A stretch of DNA of 6,306 nucleotides from an uncultured Bacteroides sp. (GCA_958477465.1 CAUEFX010000109.1:1-6306), one strand, 5' to 3'; shown: positions 1-6,199, counted from the first letter of the stretch. Notes: a model not told the origin generated them from the sequence alone. Made by a program: numbers and translations.

Positions 1-1
1 A

Positions 2-733
2 TGCTTCATGCTACGTGTTTTTCGGGTACGTAAAGCTCTGAAAACAGCAGAAAGCGAAACCCGCAAGGCTACCCGTACAGCGGAAAAAGCCAATGAGGCC
101 AAGAATCATTTCCTCGCCAACATGAGCTACAACATCCGCATTCCACTGAATGGAGTCGTAGGGTTTTCTCAACTGATAGCATCAGAACCGGATATGGATG
201 AGGAGACAAGAAAGGAATTCTCTGCCATCATCCAGAAAAACACCGAAGAATTGATGCAACTGGTTAACGATGTATTGGACTTGTCGCGTCTGGAAGCCAA
301 CATGATGAAATTCCAAATACAGGAATATGACGTAGTGGCACTCTGCAACGATGCTATCTATATGGCCCGTATGCATAATGAAGGAACCGTCGAAATACAT
401 TTTGATGCCCATATCGGGACGCAAACAATCACAACCGATACCGGACGGCTCATACAGGCCTTGGTCAGCACCTTGACTTATCCTCAGAAAAGCACGGTAC
501 ACAGAGAAATCACTTTCACCCTGACCCGTGACGATTCAGAAAAGTTGCTCTGTATCCGCATCAGCAACAGTCCGCTGGCCGATCCGGAATTCAATTCCCA
601 AAAAGTAAGCATACGCCATGACATCAATCGCCTTTTGCTGCAACATTTCGGAGGAAGCTACAACATAACGTCCGACGAACAGGGGCAGCCTGTTATCATT
701 TTCACTTATCCGTTCGATAGCATATCCGAATAA
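2..733 (+). CDS. Sensor histidine kinase-like protein, 5'-truncated by the window, with degenerate catalytic motifs
   Basis: The reading frame is open to the window's left edge, so this is the C-terminal part of a longer protein; the first ATG at 8 is probably internal. Numbering from that Met, residues 1-7 look like the end of a membrane segment. Residues 8-36 form a charged Ala/Glu/Lys-rich coiled-coil linker. Residues 33-97 match a HisKA dimerisation domain (FLANMS...IRIPLNGVVGFSQL, then NDVLDLSRLEA). Residues 106-236 resemble a HATPase_c fold (ITTDTGRLIQ, then HFGGSYNITSDEQG and IIFTYPF). In the family, the H-box His is autophosphorylated and passes phosphate to a response regulator. Here that position is Tyr41 (MSYNIR for MSHEIR), no N-box Asn is recognisable at 152-162, and no DxGxG or GxGxG glycine boxes are seen at 183-212. 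The frame is intact, so I infer a pseudokinase or a non-phosphorylating partner rather than an obvious pseudogene. The N-terminal sensor is not visible. Confidence 0.85.
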   Translation, partial: CFMLRVFRVRKALKTAESETRKATRTAEKANEAKNHFLANMSYNIRIPLNGVVGFSQLIASEPDMDEETRKEFSAIIQKNTEELMQLVNDVLDLSRLEANMMKFQIQEYDVVALCNDAIYMARMHNEGTVEIHFDAHIGTQTITTDTGRLIQALVSTLTYPQKSTVHREITFTLTRDDSEKLLCIRISNSPLADPEFNSQKVSIRHDINRLLLQHFGGSYNITSDEQGQPVIIFTYPFDSISE

Positions 734-750
734 AAGAGTTATCTTTCCTC

Positions 751-805
751 TAAGAAAATGTCAAGGTCACGCCACAAAGACAGGGATGATCTTGACATTT
801 TCTTA
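751..805 (+). terminator. Long hairpin after the kinase-like gene, probable terminator
   Basis: TAAGAAAATGTCAAG (751-765) is perfectly inverted at 791-805. The stem continues inward with a G-T wobble (766/790) and three more pairs (767-769 with 787-789), giving about 19 pairs around a 17-nt loop. It starts 17 bp after the kinase-like stop codon. The 3' arm ends in TTTTCTTA and the 5' arm begins TAAGAAAA, so the structure could terminate transcription from either direction. Termination is inferred from position and shape. Confidence 0.7.
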
Positions 806-814
806 TCACACCGG

Positions 815-836
815 TATATAAATCGAGATTTATATA
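815..836. promoter_or_regulatory. Candidate operator palindrome upstream of the MATE gene
   Basis: TATATAAATC (815-824) and GATTTATATA (827-836) are perfect 10-bp inverted arms separated by GA. The palindrome ends 1 bp before the -7 box, covering the region where the -33 element would lie. That position suits a repressor or activator site. The arms are AT-rich, so chance or simple duplex melting is also possible. No regulator gene adjoins it. Confidence 0.4.
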
Positions 837-837
837 T

Positions 838-845
838 TAAATTTG
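838..845 (+). promoter_or_regulatory. Bacteroidota -7 promoter box for the MATE gene
   Basis: TAAATTTG matches the TAnnTTTG -7 consensus exactly. No TTTG or TTG is seen at the expected -33 distance (about 815-818), so the promoter may be weak or activator-dependent. It implies transcription starting near 850, with a leader of roughly 20 nt before the ATG at 872. Confidence 0.6.
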
Positions 846-871
846 CAAATTGCAAACCTAAACACCGGTCT

Positions 872-2194
872 ATGTATACCAACAAACAGATTTGGAGTGT
901 CAGTTATCCGATACTTCTCAGTTTATTAGCGCAAAATGTCATTAATGTCACCGATACGGCTTTTCTCGGAAGAGTCGGCGAAGTAGCCCTCGGAGGTTCT
1001 GCGATGGGCGGGCTTTTCTATATATGCGTCTTTACGATCGCTTTCGGATTCAGTACCGGTTCACAAATCGTCATTGCTCGCCGAAATGGAGAAGGGCACT
1101 ATACGGACGTGGGACCCGTAATGATGCAGGGCGTTATGTTCCTGCTGGTCATGGCACTGTTGCTGTTTGGCTTCACCAGAGTTTTCGGAAGCAGCATCAT
1201 GCACATACTGGTGTCCTCCGAATCGATATTCGATGCCACGATGGAGTTTCTGGACTGGCGCATCTACGGATTCTTCTTCTCATTTGTCAATGTAATGTTC
1301 CGTGCATTATACATCGGCATTACCCGCACCAAAGTACTGACGATCAATGCTATTGTCATGGCTATTGTCAATGTGATACTGGACTATGCCATGATATTCG
1401 GGCATTTCGGGTTTCCGGAAATGGGCATCAAGGGAGCCGCAATCGCCTCTGTGATAGCCGAAGCCAGTTCCATTCTGTTCTTCCTTATTTATACGTATAT
1501 CACTGTCGATTTGAAGAAATACGGTTTGAACCGTTTCCGTTCCTTCGATCTCCGGCTGCTGATGCGCATACTCAGCATTTCCTGTTTCACCATGTTGCAG
1601 TACTTCCTGGCAATGGCTACGTGGTTCGTATTCTTCATTGCCGTAGAAAGATTGGGACAACGGGAACTCGCCATTGCCAACATCGTACGCAGTATCTATA
1701 TCGTAATGCTGATTCCGGTCAATGCGCTGGCCACGACTACCAACAGCCTGGTAAGTAATGCTATCGGGGCAGGAGGCATACGACACGTCATTCCGCTCAT
1801 CAACAAGATAGCCCGGTTCTCATTCTTCATCATGCTGGCGCTGGTCATTGTCACCGCAATATTTCCTCAGGAGATGCTTTCCATCTATACCAACGAGGCC
1901 GCACTGATAACGGAATCCGTCCCTTCGGTGTACGTCATCTGTTGTGCCATGCTGATTGCTTCGGTCGCCAATGTCGTATTCAACGGAATATCCGGAACAG
2001 GCAATACACAAGCCGCCCTCCTGCTGGAAAGCATTACGATTCTCATCTACGGTTCGTATATAATCTTTATCGGGATGTGGCTGAAAGCGCCTGTCGAATG
2101 GTGCTTTACCATTGAGATAGTGTATTATACATTATTGCTCACAACAAGCTATATTTATCTCAAAAAAGCAAAATGGCAGAATAAAAAGATATAA
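872..2194 (+). CDS. MATE-family efflux transporter
   Basis: This 440-residue inner-membrane protein fits the usual length and hydrophobicity (about 12 membrane segments) of the multidrug and toxic compound extrusion family. Members export cationic drugs or metabolites in exchange for Na+ or H+. Family features visible include TM1 with VTDTAFLGRVG (residues 26-36, Asp28 in the membrane), the MGIKGAAIASVIAE stretch (184-197) closing the first half, a second pseudo-symmetric half from about residue 228, and GNTQ near 377-380. The substrate cannot be inferred. An ATG at 758 in the same frame would add 38 residues, but that stretch is hydrophilic, lies inside the 751-805 hairpin and precedes the -7 box at 838. 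The ATG at 872 gives a normal MATE N-terminus (MYTNKQIWSVSYPILL). No strong Shine-Dalgarno is seen. The next gene, ffh, begins 50 bp downstream from its own promoter. Confidence 0.93.
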   Translation: MYTNKQIWSVSYPILLSLLAQNVINVTDTAFLGRVGEVALGGSAMGGLFYICVFTIAFGFSTGSQIVIARRNGEGHYTDVGPVMMQGVMFLLVMALLLFGFTRVFGSSIMHILVSSESIFDATMEFLDWRIYGFFFSFVNVMFRALYIGITRTKVLTINAIVMAIVNVILDYAMIFGHFGFPEMGIKGAAIASVIAEASSILFFLIYTYITVDLKKYGLNRFRSFDLRLLMRILSISCFTMLQYFLAMATWFVFFIAVERLGQRELAIANIVRSIYIVMLIPVNALATTTNSLVSNAIGAGGIRHVIPLINKIARFSFFIMLALVIVTAIFPQEMLSIYTNEAALITESVPSVYVICCAMLIASVANVVFNGISGTGNTQAALLLESITILIYGSYIIFIGMWLKAPVEWCFTIEIVYYTLLLTTSYIYLKKAKWQNKKI

Positions 2195-2210
2195 ATACAA
2201 GAGATTTTAG

Positions 2211-2218
2211 TACATTTG
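2211..2218 (+). promoter_or_regulatory. Bacteroidota -7 promoter box for ffh
   Basis: TACATTTG is an exact TAnnTTTG match, 26 bp before the ffh ATG and 16 bp after the MATE stop codon. The predicted start near 2223 leaves an AT-rich leader of about 20 nt. No clear -33 TTTG is present. ffh is therefore probably transcribed independently, though readthrough from the MATE gene is possible because no hairpin separates them. Confidence 0.65.
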
Positions 2219-2244
2219 CATCCTAATTCGTAATTAATATAACC

Positions 2245-3567
2245 ATGTTCGATAATTTAAGCGAGAGACTGGAGAGGTCGTTTAAGATTTTGAAAGGTGA
2301 AGGTAAGATCACCGAAATCAATGTAGCAGAAACACTGAAAGACGTACGCAAAGCCTTGTTGGATGCCGACGTTAACTATAAAGTGGCAAAAACCTTTACC
2401 GACACGGTAAAAGAAAAGGCCTTGGGACAAAATGTTCTTACCGCCGTAAAACCGAGTCAGCTGATGGTGAAAATCGTTCACGACGAACTGACCCAGTTGA
2501 TGGGTGGAGAGACCGTCGAAATCGAAACCCAAGGCCAGCCCGCCGTTATCCTGATGTCCGGTCTGCAAGGCTCGGGTAAGACTACTTTCTCCGGAAAACT
2601 GGCCCGGATGCTCAAAACAAAGAAAAACCGTAAACCGTTACTCGTAGCTTGTGACGTGTATCGTCCCGCTGCCATCGAACAGCTCCGTGTACTGGCCGAA
2701 CAGATCGATGTCCCGATGTATTCCGAACCGGATAGCAAGAATCCGGTGGAGATTGCACAAAACGCTATCAAAGAAGCCAAGGCAAAGGGTTATGATCTCG
2801 TGATTGTCGATACTGCCGGACGTCTGGCCGTAGACGAAGAGATGATGAATGAAATTGCAGCGATCAAAGAGGCCATTCAGCCGAATGAAATTCTCTTTGT
2901 TGTCGACTCCATGACCGGACAGGATGCTGTAAATACAGCAAAAGAGTTCAATGACCGTCTCGACTTCAATGGTGTAGTACTGACCAAGCTCGATGGTGAT
3001 ACCCGTGGCGGTGCCGCCCTTTCCATCCGTTCGGTTGTGAACAAGCCTATCAAATTCGTAGGAACAGGTGAAAAGCTGGATGCTATCGACCAGTTCCATC
3101 CGGCACGTATGGCAGACCGTATCCTCGGTATGGGTGATATCGTTTCGCTGGTAGAACGTGCACAAGAACAATACGATGAAGAAGAGGCCAAACGCTTGCA
3201 GAAAAAGATCGCCAAGAACCAGTTTGACTTCAATGACTTCCTCAGCCAGATTGAACAAATCAAGAAGATGGGTAATCTTAAGGAACTCGCATCCATGATT
3301 CCGGGTGTGGGTAAAGCCATCAAAGATATCGATATAGACGATAATGCCTTCAAGAGCATTGAAGCCATTATCTACTCCATGACACCGGAAGAACGGACCA
3401 ACCCCGAAATACTAAACGGATCACGCCGCACGCGTATTGCAAAAGGTAGCGGAACGACTATCCAGGAAGTTAATCGCCTGTTGAAACAATTTGATCAGAC
3501 ACGTAAGATGATGAAGATGGTTACAGGTAGCAAGATGGGTAAGATGATGCCTAAGATGAGACGCTGA
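2245..3567 (+). CDS. ffh: Signal recognition particle protein Ffh (SRP54 GTPase)
   Basis: Ffh binds 4.5S RNA to form the bacterial SRP, captures hydrophobic signal sequences emerging from ribosomes and, with the receptor FtsY, delivers them to the membrane translocon. At 440 residues it is normal for the family. The helical N domain covers about 1-85. The NG GTPase domain follows, with P-loop GLQGSGKTT (106-114), DVYRPAA (137-143), DTAGR (189-193), TKLD (247-250) and GTGEK (273-277). The C-terminal M domain (about 325-440) carries the SRP-RNA-binding motif GSRRTRIAKGSG (392-403) and a Met/Lys-rich tail that forms the signal-sequence groove. All key motifs are intact. The TGA stop is followed immediately by an in-frame TAA. 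The gene has its own -7 box upstream and a strong terminator downstream, so it looks monocistronic. No 4.5S RNA gene is seen in the window. Confidence 0.98.
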   Translation: MFDNLSERLERSFKILKGEGKITEINVAETLKDVRKALLDADVNYKVAKTFTDTVKEKALGQNVLTAVKPSQLMVKIVHDELTQLMGGETVEIETQGQPAVILMSGLQGSGKTTFSGKLARMLKTKKNRKPLLVACDVYRPAAIEQLRVLAEQIDVPMYSEPDSKNPVEIAQNAIKEAKAKGYDLVIVDTAGRLAVDEEMMNEIAAIKEAIQPNEILFVVDSMTGQDAVNTAKEFNDRLDFNGVVLTKLDGDTRGGAALSIRSVVNKPIKFVGTGEKLDAIDQFHPARMADRILGMGDIVSLVERAQEQYDEEEAKRLQKKIAKNQFDFNDFLSQIEQIKKMGNLKELASMIPGVGKAIKDIDIDDNAFKSIEAIIYSMTPEERTNPEILNGSRRTRIAKGSGTTIQEVNRLLKQFDQTRKMMKMVTGSKMGKMMPKMRR

Positions 3568-3603
3568 TAAATTCCGACTGAAAAGCAATTTAAAATAACG
3601 TGT

Positions 3604-3637
3604 AAAGGAGAGGGCTTCGGCTTTCTCCTTTTCTTTT
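3604..3637 (+). terminator. Rho-independent terminator of ffh with UUCG tetraloop
   Basis: AAAGGAGAGGGC (3604-3615) pairs with GCTTTCTCCTTT (3620-3631) around the loop TTCG (3616-3619). This gives 12 pairs, two of them G-T (3612/3623 and 3613/3622). The loop is closed by C-G, the stable cUUCGg tetraloop form. The T-rich stretch TCTTTT follows at 3632-3637. It lies 36 bp after the ffh stop codon. Confidence 0.93.
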
Positions 3638-3648
3638 ATCCATTTTCC

Positions 3649-3731
3649 CCCTCTTCTTTTATTTACTTTCTCCTCTTTATTCACTATCTCTTCTTTCTTT
3701 ATATTTACAACCTCTTCTTTTATATAACGTG
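3649..3731. repeat. Polypyrimidine imperfect direct repeats (four units of about 20 bp)
   Basis: The + strand is almost wholly C/T with short A-containing breaks. Four related units begin at about 3649, 3669, 3688 and 3711. Each has a CTCTTCTTT-like start and a TTTAYnnAC-like end, for example CCTCTTCTTTTAT in units 1 and 4. Lengths vary from 19 to 23 bp. On the opposite strand the tract reads as a Lys/Glu-rich low-complexity frame, which I regard as a composition effect. It may be a degenerate tandem duplication. No function can be assigned. Confidence 0.6.
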
Positions 3732-3834
3732 CGACGTTACTATTTCGAGATTCTTTCCAACGTAATGATAGCTGTGACTTTAAAGGTCGCTTGCCAAAAA
3801 CTTCTATCCAAGGAAGATTACAACTTTTCGAATG

Positions 3835-3966
3835 ATACATAACAAGTAATCTCACAGTACATAACAAGTAACGTCACGGTAGATAACAAGTAACGCCACG
3901 ACGTGTAACAAACAATGCCACGGTACATAACAAACAACGTCACAAATCATAACAAGTTATGTCCCA
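3835..3966. repeat. Array of six 22-bp tandem direct repeats
   Basis: Six contiguous units of exactly 22 bp occupy 3835-3856, 3857-3878, 3879-3900, 3901-3922, 3923-3944 and 3945-3966. The commonest core is ATAACAAGTAACGTCAC. TAACAA (unit positions 6-11), A15, C19 and C21 are invariant in all six. Units 2 and 3 match at 20 of 22 positions and units 2 and 5 at 19. Unit 6 is the most divergent and becomes a palindrome, ATAAC-AA-GTTAT (3949-3960). There are no spacers, so this is not a CRISPR array. The 22-bp period is close to two helical turns, which would put each core on the same DNA face; that suits a cluster of protein-binding sites but equally a neutral minisatellite. The array ends about 200 bp before the folD start codon. 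Confidence 0.9.
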
Positions 3967-4109
3967 ATGAATTTTGTTATCTGTTTTAGAACCAATATAA
4001 TCGAATTACAACACAGCAAACGTTTCCCTACGAAAAGCCGACAGTTCTGTTAAGAATACATAAATCAGCTCTTGACCAAAATGAGTGCCTCTCTTTCTTT
4101 TCTTTTGAC

Positions 4110-4140
4110 TTGGAGAGTTCGGCAATTTATTCTACTTTTG
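4110..4140 (+). promoter_or_regulatory. Bacteroidota promoter for the folD operon
   Basis: TTG (4110-4112) is followed after 20 bp by TACTTTTG (4133-4140), an exact TAnnTTTG -7 box with an acceptable -33 element. Transcription would start near 4145, about 20 nt before the ATG at 4165. This also rules out the in-frame ATGs at 4072 and 4081 as the true folD start. Confidence 0.75.
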
Positions 4141-4164
4141 CCCATCACCAAAATACTATTTAAC

Positions 4165-5046
4165 ATGACCCTTATAGATGGAAAAGCCATTTCCGAGCAA
4201 GTAAAGCAAGAAATCGCCGCTGAAGTGGCGGAAATTGTAGCTAATGGAGGAAAACGTCCCCACTTGGCTGCTATCCTTGTAGGACACGATGGAGGTAGCG
4301 AAACATACGTAGCCGCAAAAGTAAAAGCCTGTGAGGTATGCGGTTTCAAATCGTCCCTTATCCGTTATGAAAGTGATGTGACCGAAGACGAACTATTGGC
4401 CAAAGTACGCGAACTCAATGAAGATGCCGATGTAGACGGCTTCATCGTACAGCTTCCGTTGCCCAAACACATCTCCGAGCAGAAAGTAATCGAAACCATC
4501 GACTATCGCAAAGACGTAGACGGTTTCCATCCCATTAACGTAGGACGTATGTCCATCGGACTGCCCTGCTACGTGTCTGCCACCCCGAACGGCATACTCG
4601 AACTGTTGAAGCGTTACAAAATCGAAACATCGGGTAAGAAATGCGTAGTGCTGGGACGTAGCAACATCGTCGGCAAACCGATGGCCGCCCTCATGATGCA
4701 AAAAGCCTATCCGGGAGATGCGACAGTCACCGTTTGCCACAGCCGTTCGCGCGACTTGGTAAAAGAATGCCAGGAAGCCGATATCATTATCGCCGCCCTG
4801 GGTCAGCCTAATTTCGTGAAAGCCGATATGGTAAAAGAGGGTGCGGTTATTATCGATGTTGGTACCACCCGCGTACCCGATGCCAGCAAAAAATCCGGTT
4901 TCAAACTGACGGGCGATGTAAAGTTTGACGAAGTTGCTCCCAAGTGTTCATTCATCACCCCCGTGCCGGGAGGTGTAGGTCCCATGACTATTGTTTCGCT
5001 GATGAAGAACACACTGCTGGCCGGCAAAAAAGCCATTTATAAATGA
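4165..5046 (+). CDS. folD: Bifunctional methylenetetrahydrofolate dehydrogenase / methenyltetrahydrofolate cyclohydrolase FolD
   Basis: FolD oxidises 5,10-methylene-THF to methenyl-THF with NADP+ and hydrolyses that to 10-formyl-THF, supplying one-carbon units for purine synthesis and initiator-tRNA formylation in the cytoplasm. The 293-residue length is standard. Visible motifs are the catalytic Tyr48-x3-Lys52 (YVAAK), VQLPLP (95-100), DVDGFHP (117-123), the nucleotide-binding GRSNIVGKP (164-172) and the signature TPVPGGVGPMT (265-275). All are intact. I chose the start at 4165 because MTLIDGKAISEQVK is the normal FolD N-terminus and the promoter box at 4133-4140 lies just upstream; the longer in-frame reading from 4072 would add 31 atypical residues. 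The stop codon overlaps the start of the next gene in ATGA, so the two are co-transcribed and probably translationally coupled. Confidence 0.98.
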   Translation: MTLIDGKAISEQVKQEIAAEVAEIVANGGKRPHLAAILVGHDGGSETYVAAKVKACEVCGFKSSLIRYESDVTEDELLAKVRELNEDADVDGFIVQLPLPKHISEQKVIETIDYRKDVDGFHPINVGRMSIGLPCYVSATPNGILELLKRYKIETSGKKCVVLGRSNIVGKPMAALMMQKAYPGDATVTVCHSRSRDLVKECQEADIIIAALGQPNFVKADMVKEGAVIIDVGTTRVPDASKKSGFKLTGDVKFDEVAPKCSFITPVPGGVGPMTIVSLMKNTLLAGKKAIYK

Positions 5047-6182
5047 GATATCTCTCATTCATACTTCTGCTTCTCTCCCTTTCCTGCACATCCGTGTCGC
5101 AGGAAAAGAGAGATGCAGCCAAAGTTGTCTCAGACACAATATCCAACCCGAATGGCAGCCTTCTCCCTCACCGCATCACGCTTCTTTTTGCCGGTGACCT
5201 CATGCAACACCAAGGGCAAATCAACGCAGCCCGAACTCCTGCCGGATATGACTATTCCGATTGTTTCAAATTCGTCAAAGATGAAATCAGCCAGGCGGAT
5301 ATTGCCATCGCCAACCTGGAGGTAACCCTCGGTGGAAAACCTTATCGTGGCTATCCTGCTTTCAGTGCACCGGACGAATATCTATCCGCCATCCGTGAAG
5401 CCGGCTTCAACGTATTGATAACCGCCAACAACCATTGTCTGGACCGGGGCAAAAAAGGTCTGGAACGAACAATTCTCATGCTCGACTCCCTCTGCATCCC
5501 ATACGCAGGTACATACACCAATGCTGAAACACGCGAACAACGATATCCGCTCATGGTAGAAAAGAACGGTTTCCGCATCGTACTTCTCAACTACACGTAT
5601 GGTACAAACGGCCTCAAAGTAACTTCTCCCAACATCGTGAATTACATTGACAAAGAGACGATGGCACTGGATATCCGGAAAGCGAAAACACTCAAACCCG
5701 ATGTTCTCATTGCCTGCATGCATTGGGGGGAAGAGTACCAGTCGCTCCCTAATCGGGAACAGACCTCTCTTGCCGATTGGTTGCTGCAACAAGGCGTTAC
5801 CCATATCATAGGTTCTCATCCCCATGTAGTACAGCCGATGGAACTCCGCACAGACAGTACGGCAGGCAGCCGGCATGCGATAGTCTACTCTTTAGGAAAT
5901 TTCATATCCAATATGTCCGCCCGCCGGACAGACGGAGGAGTTTTGTTTAAACTGGAACTTGAAAAAGACAGCATTACCCGTGTCATCAATTGTGGATACA
6001 GTTTAGTATGGACCTCCCGACCAGTATTATCACGAAAGAAAAATTACATGTTATATCCGATTGGTTACCCAACGGACTCACTATCCGTTACAGAACGTAA
6101 CCACTTGAAAATCTTTACAAAAGACACCCGCACCTTATTCGATAAACATAATAAGGGAATAAAAGAGTACATTTTTCCATAA
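5043..6182 (+). CDS. CapA-family (PGA_cap) metallophosphoesterase-like exported protein
   Basis: This 379-residue protein has a hydrophobic N-terminal signal segment (3-14) ending in LSLSC, so it may be a lipoprotein anchored at Cys15; Ser at -3 is not ideal for a lipobox, and secretion through signal peptidase I is possible. The mature part (44-328) carries the CapA/PgsA-like calcineurin-type fold motifs in order: LFAGDLM (48-54), ANLEVTL (90-96), TANNHCLDRG (127-136), MHWGEEY (226-232), GSHPHVVQ (257-264) and YSLGNFISN (282-290). Asp52, Glu93, Asn130, His131, His227, His259 and His261 are likely metal or catalytic positions. Named members of the family act in poly-gamma-glutamate capsule synthesis or export, but no capB/capC-like genes are present, so the substrate is unknown; an envelope hydrolase or phosphatase role is equally likely. 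It overlaps folD by 4 bp. The C-terminal tail (about 330-379) is unassigned. Confidence 0.88.
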   Translation: MRYLSFILLLLSLSCTSVSQEKRDAAKVVSDTISNPNGSLLPHRITLLFAGDLMQHQGQINAARTPAGYDYSDCFKFVKDEISQADIAIANLEVTLGGKPYRGYPAFSAPDEYLSAIREAGFNVLITANNHCLDRGKKGLERTILMLDSLCIPYAGTYTNAETREQRYPLMVEKNGFRIVLLNYTYGTNGLKVTSPNIVNYIDKETMALDIRKAKTLKPDVLIACMHWGEEYQSLPNREQTSLADWLLQQGVTHIIGSHPHVVQPMELRTDSTAGSRHAIVYSLGNFISNMSARRTDGGVLFKLELEKDSITRVINCGYSLVWTSRPVLSRKKNYMLYPIGYPTDSLSVTERNHLKIFTKDTRTLFDKHNKGIKEYIFP

Positions 6183-6199
6183 AAAAATTCCTTCTAATA

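Larger units (their letters stand above)
3568..4164. other. Long intergenic region between ffh and folD
   Basis: About 600 bp hold no convincing coding sequence on either strand. In order: the ffh terminator (3604-3637); a pyrimidine-rich imperfect repeat tract (3649-3731); a stretch with a short palindrome, TAACGT-GCG-ACGTTA (3725-3739), and otherwise no recognisable element up to 3834; six 22-bp tandem repeats (3835-3966); an AT-rich stretch (3967-4109) with nothing recognisable except short palindromes such as AAACGTTT (4018-4025) and ACAG-TT-CTGT (4041-4050); and the folD promoter (4110-4140). The gap is long compared with the 50-bp MATE-ffh spacing and the overlapping folD-CapA-like pair. 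Confidence 0.8.

Noticed and set aside
1024..1758. 244-codon open frame on the + strand inside the MATE gene, in another frame
   Set aside because: The translation is His/Cys/Arg-rich with no membrane or domain pattern, whereas the overlapping frame gives a complete MATE protein.
2638..3258. 206-codon open frame on the - strand opposite ffh
   Set aside because: It lies entirely antisense to the conserved GTPase domain and has no recognisable domain; it is a by-product of ffh codon use.
3421..3867. 148-codon open frame on the - strand covering the ffh 3' end and the intergenic gap
   Set aside because: It is antisense to the Ffh M domain and the ffh terminator, and its middle is Lys/Glu low complexity caused by the polypyrimidine tract. 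No promoter box or known domain supports it.
3835..3966. CRISPR array
   Set aside because: The 22-bp units are contiguous with no unique spacers, and no cas-like gene is nearby.
3835..4050. Replication origin or integrated plasmid origin suggested by iteron-like repeats beside AT-rich DNA
   Set aside because: There is no rep, dnaA, parA or mobilisation gene, the DnaA-box resemblance is weak, and the flanking genes are ordinary chromosomal ones. It is kept only as a possibility in the repeat finding.
4072..4164. 31-residue N-terminal extension of FolD
   Set aside because: It includes the promoter elements at 4110-4140, and FolD proteins normally start at the MTLIDGK position.
6170..6192. Terminator for the CapA-like gene (TTTTT-CCAT-AAAAA)
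   Set aside because: The stem would be only A-T pairs with no GC core, too weak to call.
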